Shown here piece by piece: positions 59,145-64,000 of a stretch of DNA of 64,000 nt (position 1 is the stretch's first letter; every line of letters begins with the position of its first letter). The position numbers were made by a program, and so were the translations under genes. Under the pieces are notes generated by a model, which saw only the letters and a program-made list of their open reading frames with translations, did no database searches and had not been told where the DNA came from. The DNA comes from Pycnococcus provasolii (taxonomy: Eukaryota; Chlorophyta; Pseudoscourfieldiophyceae; Pseudoscourfieldiales), in the NCBI GenBank assembly GCA_049487715.1, contig CP150555.1:434001-498000 (forward strand). The letters are read 5' to 3'.

Positions 59145-59486
59145 GGCTGCCGACGAAGATGAAGACGAAGATGAACGCCCCAGGGACCCGGTGGCGGCGG
59201 AGGGTGGGGAGGGTTTGGGTTGTATGGAAAAGATGGTTAAAGGGGGGGGGGGGGGGGCACACTACAACACTCCTACCAAATAGGGGGAACTGGGGATCCC
59301 CCTGTGCCTGGATACCGGGCCTTGTTGGATTTGAGTTCGGTTTGGTCCGGGTTAGGGTTAGGGTTAGGGTTAGGGTTACGGGTTAGGATTAGGGTTAGGG
59401 TTACGGGTTCCCGTTCGGCCCTTTCCTTTTCCTTTTCTTTCCCTCTGCCTCTGCCAATAATCTTTTGCCATGATGGCGTGGCGCTG
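59145..59486. other. Bidirectional promoter, eIF3e / AlaX
   Basis: Includes a G homopolymer (about 59240-59258) and array 9. GGTTACGGG variants flank the array. No gene seen. Confidence 0.6.
59349..59408. repeat. Interstitial telomere-type array 9
   Basis: About seven TTAGGG units with TTACGGG and TTAGGATTAGGG variants; 205 bp from the eIF3e ATG and 79 bp from the AlaX ATG. Confidence 0.9.
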
Positions 59487-60434
59487 ATGGCGTGGCGCTG
59501 GTTCGACGCGCGATCTGTCTCTATGGCGAGTTCTCACGCACCTGCAAAAGATGGCGCATCCCGTGGCGTTGCGGCGCACTCGTCGCGTCAGCACCAGTCG
59601 TCAAGTGCCAACAACCCGTCAGTCTCGTCCCCCTCAAGGTCCACCTCAGGGTTGGAGTGCAGGGTCGGCACTTCCCTGCTTTACTTGGATGATACACACA
59701 TGCTTACATGGAACGCAACTGTCACGGACGTCGTCGTCGTCGCAGAAGAAGGCATGGGTTCTCGTTTCAAACTCGCACTCGACGCGACCATATTCTATCC
59801 GGCGGGAGGGGGGCAGCCGTGTGACACGGGTACCATCGCGACGAAAGAGGGCGGCAGACTTCAAGTCAGAGATGTGAAAAAGGTGGGCGAGGTCGTGTGG
59901 CACGAAGTTGAGGGTGACGGCGCGGCAGAACTTCCGCGTGCGAACGACGAAGTTCAACTTCAAGTCGACGAAACGACTCGAATGCTACACGCGAGACTGC
60001 ACTCAGCCGGTCACTTGCTCGACGTCGCGATGATCAGAGCGGGGTTCCCTCACGACGTGCTCGTTCCGACGAAGGGCCTTCACACGCCGTCGCAGGCGTA
60101 CGTCGAGTACAAGGGAAAGATAACTCCTGATGAAGCGTCGTCGCTTCCTGCAACTCTCACGTCCATTCTCGCGGAGTTGGTGCGTTCAGGCGGCGTTGTT
60201 CGCGCGGAGGAGATGAGTTACGACGCCGCGAACGTCGCGTGTGCGAGCATGGGCGGTCTTCCCGGCTACATAGAGAAGGGTGCGACACCTCGCATTGTGA
60301 CTATGGTGGATGACGCGTGTCCCTGCGGTGGCACGCACGTCGTGGACGTACGCGACATCAGAGGCGTGAGCGTCACCGGCGTGCGCGTCAAGAAAGGCGT
60401 CACCCGAGTCAGCTACGAGCTGATCGACGAGTAA
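59487..60434 (+). CDS. AlaX-type alanyl-tRNA editing domain protein
   Basis: 315 residues from the ATG at 59487 (a second ATG at 59523 is equally possible). After a Ser-rich head, perhaps a targeting peptide (MAWRWFDARSVSM), the AlaRS editing domain starts near 70. It has LALDATIFYPAGGGQPCDTG, the zinc motifs HSAGH (His172, His176) and CPCGGTH (Cys280, His284), and RVSYELID at the end. Free-standing AlaX proteins hydrolyse Ser- or Gly-tRNA(Ala) made by mistake. No AlaRS catalytic or anticodon part is present, so it acts in trans. Divergent from eIF3e, so two translation genes share a promoter region. Confidence 0.9.
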   Translation: MAWRWFDARSVSMASSHAPAKDGASRGVAAHSSRQHQSSSANNPSVSSPSRSTSGLECRVGTSLLYLDDTHMLTWNATVTDVVVVAEEGMGSRFKLALDATIFYPAGGGQPCDTGTIATKEGGRLQVRDVKKVGEVVWHEVEGDGAAELPRANDEVQLQVDETTRMLHARLHSAGHLLDVAMIRAGFPHDVLVPTKGLHTPSQAYVEYKGKITPDEASSLPATLTSILAELVRSGGVVRAEEMSYDAANVACASMGGLPGYIEKGATPRIVTMVDDACPCGGTHVVDVRDIRGVSVTGVRVKKGVTRVSYELIDE

Positions 60435-61507
60435 ATTAAAAAGTAAGTAACATTCTTTTTTCACAAAAGCACAACTGACATCGTCATTGGATTGTTTGGA
60501 GCCTGCGATAAAATATTCTGGGATGTGTGTGGAGACTCATGTTCATCTACTGACGTTAAGCCACCTTCTCAAAGAACGCTTCGCGTGATCGTGTCCTCCT
60601 GGTCGAGCTCCTCAACCCTAAGAAGTAGGAGTTGAGCTCGTGCAACCTCCTCTCGACCTTACGCTTTACTCTTTCTTTTTGAGACATAGTAATAACACAA
60701 CTTAAGACATAGTTTTTCACTATCGTAGTACTACAAACTCAAGCCTAAAAAAAAGTCACACACTTGTTGTCTTGTAGTGGTAAGGTTAGACTGCTTTTCC
60801 TAAACCCGTACTGTAGAAGATCGGAGGCGTAACCTTACATACCGTCCCAACCCCTTCTTTTGCCATGTAAACTTTATGGTCCGTGATCCGTCGGATCACC
60901 AACCTCCAGGTCGAACAAGGTGGTCGAACAAGGTGGTTCGAACAAGCACCTGAGTCACAGTGCATTTCCGTCCAACAACGTCGTTCGAACAAGCACAAGA
61001 CCTAAGCACAAGCACAAGCACAAGCACAAGCACAAGCACAAGCACAAGCACAAGGTGGACGTGGACCAAAATCTTACACACGCCACACCAACCTTACACA
61101 CAAAAGCCACACCAACCTTACCAACCCTAGTACTAAGTACTACTTTACAGGACAGGACAGGGGCCCCTGATGACTGGGATGCCGCTCGTCCCTCAGGCCT
61201 CCGATTTGGCCCGTTCAAACCCAAAGAGATTTGGCCGGGATGAGTCGGACGAGACTTTTCCTTTCAGAAAGGAGATTTCAAGGAGACAGATTTTTCAAGG
61301 CCGGTGTGACAAGAGGGGGGATTTCTGATACGGCCCCACACCAGAGCCCCACTTTGAGACTCCACGCCGCGTGTCCTTGTGAGTCCGTTTGTTGTGAGCC
61401 TTGTGATTGATCGCCCCATCACTCTCCCATCACTCTCACCCTGAACCTGAAGGATATCTTTTTGTTATCTTCATTCTCATTCTCGTTTTTTCCTTTCCTG
61501 GAAAACC
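60435..61507. other. Intergenic region with CACAAG repeat
   Basis: 1.07 kb between AlaX and PsbS genes on the same strand. TACTGTA at 60809, a GGTCGAACAAGGTGG near-duplicate (60911-60936), the CACAAG run and a CACACCAACCTTAC duplicate (61082-61122). No gene recognised; His/Lys open frames over the repeat are artefacts. Confidence 0.55.
61004..61052. repeat. CACAAG hexanucleotide repeat
   Basis: Eight tandem AGCACA units, in step with the codon period, which creates spurious long frames on both strands. Confidence 0.9.
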
Positions 61508-62553
61508 ATGCTTGCTCTCCGCTCTGTTAGTAGTGTTCGTGGCGTCCCTGCCCTGTCACCTACCCGTGCTCGTGCTCGTGCTCCGGGGGGTTCGTCCTCT
61601 CGTCGTGTTTCGGGGCGTCATTCGGTTCGCATTTGCGCGAACGTCTCTGGCCTCCCCGATGTCGCGGAAGGACAGTGGCCCATTGGACGTACCCTGCGTG
61701 AACGTTCGCCGAGCCAGATCCTCAACAACTTCGTCTCAGGCGTGCGACCCGGAGCGTTCAGGCGCGAAAACGAACTCTTCTCGGGACGAATTGCCATGCT
61801 CGGATTCCTCGCCGCAGTCGTCAACGAGGCGCAGACGGGAAAGGGAATCCTCGAGCAGCTTAACGCGGAGACGGGCGCGAGCGTGATTCTGGAGGAAGAC
61901 CTTCTGCTCTTCCAAATTGGAATCATCCTCGTGCTCGCATTCACGGGAATAACCACGGGAGGACAAGTAAGTCTACCTCTAATAAACCAAGTCATGTTGT
62001 GCATAGAAACAACAAAACTAACCAAACACACACGAAATAAACCAGCCGTGGCAGGACCTCGTGAACAAGGATGGAAAGGATGCGCAGGTGTACACCATCA
62101 AGGAGGATGGACTCCTCAAGTACTTCATCCAAGTGCTCGGACTCAACACGGACGGACCCGTTTTCGGTGCTAACGCGAACAATGAGCTCTTCCTTGGACG
62201 CCTTGCGATGATCGGATTCGCAGTGTCGACGTTTCTTGACGCGCTCGGACCGGACCGTGGACTGGGTCCGCTAGCTCAGCTTGGTAAGTCTTCAATTGAA
62301 TCCATTTCCGTTGCGGATCCACGACAATCACTAACAACAACCAAAAACAAAATATACAGGTCTGGAGACGGGACCGGAGGCGCTCGGCATCGAGGAGTTC
62401 CTCACCGCGAATGCAGTCTTCTTCTTCCTCGCCGCGCTCTACCCTGTCGTGAACATGCCCAAGGATGGAAGCACCGCGCGCAAGGCGGCGCCAAAGAAGG
62501 CGCCAAAGAAGAAGATTGCGGCGCCCGCCAAGAAGAAGCTCTTCGGCCGCTAA
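61508..62553 (+). CDS. PSBS: PsbS photosystem II photoprotection protein, three exons
   Basis: Exons 61508-61966, 62046-62283 and 62360-62553 give 296 residues. Introns are 79 and 76 nt, both GTAAGT with CAG acceptors. Residues 1-45 form a plastid transit peptide. Two PsbS half-repeats follow: ENELFSGRIAMLGFLAAVVNE...TGKGILEQLNAETG (from ~87), and NNELFLGRLAMIGFAVSTFLD...LGLETG (from ~198). Each ends in a second membrane helix. Glu121 and Glu235 sit in the ETG loops where Arabidopsis PsbS has its lumenal pH-sensing glutamates. PsbS triggers energy-dependent quenching of excess light. Odd: the C-terminus adds a Lys/Ala/Pro tail of ~25 residues (APKKAPKKKIAAPAKKK), which plant PsbS lacks. The second half is less conserved than the first. 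Confidence 0.93.
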
Positions 62554-62974
62554 ATGTTGCAAAGGAAAAAGAAAAAGAAATCCGAAAGGGAGTTGTGCAA
62601 AAAAGAACTGTAAGGAGTTGACGATTGGCAGAGAAATCGGTGAGGAGGAGAGTTTTCCTAGTTTTTTGGAATAAACCCGATGAGTAAATACAGGAAAAAG
62701 TGCTTGTTTACAAATAATTCACGTTACCACCAGTTATTCTCCCCCACCGCTCGTCGTCTCACTGTTGCCGCCAGCCAGTGTAAAGCGGATTGCTCATAGA
62801 TAGAACTCCTGCGTGACGCACTGCCGCCGCCGCCGCCACCACCATACTCTGCACGCGCTTTGTCGATTGTCTTCGACGGATTCTCTGACGAGTTCACTTG
62901 CTCTTCGAGTTCGCGTAGGACAGAAGCAGATACGAGCGCGCGCGCTAACTCACACACTCACATGCACGTACACA
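62554..62974. other. Intergenic region between convergent genes
   Basis: TGTAA at 62609. The region then has Cys/Ser-type short frames with no family match; a CCGCCGCC stretch lies near 62822. The minus-strand gene's 3' end follows. Confidence 0.5.
62609..62613 (+). terminator. Possible TGTAA poly(A) signal
   Basis: TGTAA 55 nt after the PsbS stop. Confidence 0.4.
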
Positions 62975-64000
62975 CTACTGCTTTTGCCTTTTATCTTTTT
63001 GCTTGATAGCGCGCTTGCGGCATTCATCAGCTGATTTACGTGCATCACGCGTCTCCTTGTGGTCTGCGCCGTAGCTTTGCTGGTATGCATGCGCCGCTTG
63101 GTCGTAGAAGGGAGCAGCCTCGCTGAACTTCTCTTGCTCCGCGAGAAATCCTGCGTAATTGTAGCACGAGTCGCCGTACTTTGGATGTGTATCGCCGAGC
63201 TCGCGACGACGACCGTCGAGCGCCTCGCGGAACAGCGGCTCGGCGTCGGCGTACTTGCCTTGCTTCGAGAGCAAGATCGCGAGGTTGTTGATGGAGCTGA
63301 GCGTGTCTGGATGCGCATCGCCGAGCTCGCGACGACGACCGTCGAGCGCCTTGCGGTACAGCGGCTCCGCCTCGGCGTACTTGCCTTGCTTATCGAGTAA
63401 GATCGCGAGGTTGTTGATGGAGCTGAGCGTGTATGGATGCGCATCGCCGAGCTCGCGACGACGACCGTCGAGCGCCTTGCGGTACAGCGGCTCCGCCTCG
63501 GCGTACTTGCCTTGCTTATCGAGTAAGTTCGCGAGGCCATTGATGGAGCTGAGCGTGTCTGGATGCGCATCGCCGAGCTTACGACGCTTACCGTCGAGCG
63601 CCTCACGGTACAGCCGCTCGGCGTCGGCGTACTTGCCTTGATCTGAGAGCACGCCTGCGAGATTGCTGATGGACGTGAGCGTGTCTGGATGCGCATCGCC
63701 TTTCTTGCGACGCGTACCGTCTAGCGTCTCGCGGTACAGCGGCTCGGCGTCGGCGTACTTGCCTTGATTCTTGAGCAAGACCGCTAGGTTGTTGATGGAC
63801 GCGAGCGTGCTTGGATGCGCATCGCCGAGCTTGCGACGCTTACCGTCGAGCGCCTTGCGGTACAGCGGCTCCGCCTCGGCGTACTTGCCTTGTTGATTGA
63901 GCGAGTTCGCGAGGTTGTCGATGGACGCGAGCGTGTTCGGATGCGTATCGCCGAGCTCGCGACGAAAACCGTCGAGCGATTCGCGGTACAGCAACTCCGC
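62975..64000 (-). CDS. TPR (kinesin light chain-type) repeat protein, 5' end outside window
   Basis: At least 341 codons, open to the right edge, so the N-terminus lies beyond the window. It consists of about seven 42-residue TPR units of the kinesin light chain/nephrocystin type. The consensus is LYRKALDGRRRELGDAHP then TLSSINNLAILL and a QGKYAEAEP turn. A last divergent unit (FSEAAPFYDQAAHAYQQSYG) and a Lys-rich end (KQKDKRQKQ) follow. Such arrays bind peptides or scaffold complexes; no effector domain is visible in this part. DNA of adjacent units is almost identical, with an exact 126-nt period, pointing to recent duplication or conversion. Confidence 0.85.
   Translation of the reverse strand, partial: AELLYRESLDGFRRELGDTHPNTLASIDNLANSLNQQGKYAEAEPLYRKALDGKRRKLGDAHPSTLASINNLAVLLKNQGKYADAEPLYRETLDGTRRKKGDAHPDTLTSISNLAGVLSDQGKYADAERLYREALDGKRRKLGDAHPDTLSSINGLANLLDKQGKYAEAEPLYRKALDGRRRELGDAHPYTLSSINNLAILLDKQGKYAEAEPLYRKALDGRRRELGDAHPDTLSSINNLAILLSKQGKYADAEPLFREALDGRRRELGDTHPKYGDSCYNYAGFLAEQEKFSEAAPFYDQAAHAYQQSYGADHKETRDARKSADECRKRAIKQKDKRQKQ
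63200..64000 (-). repeat. 126-bp coding tandem repeat
   Basis: GTACTTGCCTTG recurs at 63251, 63377, 63503, 63629, 63755 and 63881, exactly every 126 bp, continuing to the window edge. Each unit encodes one 42-residue TPR. Confidence 0.9.

Noticed and set aside
11369-59408. Telomere-type arrays as evidence of a chromosome end or telomere fusion
   Set aside because: Arrays are short, internal, in both orientations and flanked by normal genes; array 1 is CCCTAA then TTAGGG, the opposite of a fusion junction.
60920-61243. His-Lys repeat protein over the CACAAG run
   Set aside because: Artefact of a hexanucleotide repeat that keeps the frame open; no start context or homologue.
1-64000. tRNA, rRNA or intact transposable element
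   Set aside because: No B-box-like GGTTCGANNCC with a matching cloverleaf, no rRNA core and no transposase or reverse transcriptase motif was seen in any frame.

Overview
The window looks like nuclear DNA of a unicellular green alga, most likely a prasinophyte-type or other chlorophyte picoalga. Several genes point that way. There is a PsbS-type photoprotection protein, a PHR2-type truncated photolyase relative (known from plants and green algae), and a nuclear-encoded plastid ribosomal protein PSRP-3/Ycf65. There is also an LCIB-family carbonic anhydrase, and TGTAA sits shortly after many stop codons (the green-algal poly(A) signal). Typical eukaryotic genes fill the rest: NDC80, eIF3e, kinesin-9, PUF, exocyst. 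Coding DNA is GC-rich and mostly intronless. I could resolve GT-AG introns in five genes. No rRNA, tRNA, CRISPR, phage or intact transposon was recognised.

Layout, left to right. 1-16.6 kb: a very large EF-hand/cyclic-nucleotide-binding protein cut by the window edge, a DUF218-type membrane protein, a WDR44-like WD40 protein, organellar GatC, a Pumilio-family RNA-binding protein, and a CRAL-TRIO_2 protein. 16.7-24.9 kb: an exocyst Sec3-like protein, an unknown protein, a secreted Cys-rich (PAN/apple-like) protein, the PHR2-like protein, and a small plastid membrane protein. 25-36 kb: LCIB-family carbonic anhydrase, two ciliary microtubule inner proteins (CIMIP1-like and RIB43A-like), plastid/mitochondrial NFU, an 85-residue plant-type protein with one intron, and a fumarate reductase-cytochrome b5 fusion. 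37-46 kb: a 1932-residue receptor cyclase with three cyclase-homology modules, and kinesin-9. 46.7-64 kb: aldo-keto reductase, a tandem ABM-domain protein, PSRP-3, NDC80, an EF-hand protein, a UVR-motif protein, TXNDC9, eIF3e, an AlaX-type tRNA editing protein, PsbS, and a TPR protein cut by the right edge.

Organisation. Neighbouring genes switch strand at 23 of 29 junctions. Convergent stops are often very close (33, 43, 107, 109 bp). Nine short TTAGGG/CCCTAA telomere-type arrays lie between genes, eight of them 68-340 bp upstream of a start codon. Spacers also carry many TACAGTA/TACTGTA heptamers and a recurrent TACCCGGTA motif.

The strongest candidate for something new is the receptor cyclase at 37331-43129. 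Its first cyclase module keeps only the two metal-binding Asp residues. Its third keeps only the Lys, Asp, Asn and Arg set. Together they would rebuild one adenylyl cyclase site inside a single receptor chain, as the C1/C2 halves do in animal adenylyl cyclases.
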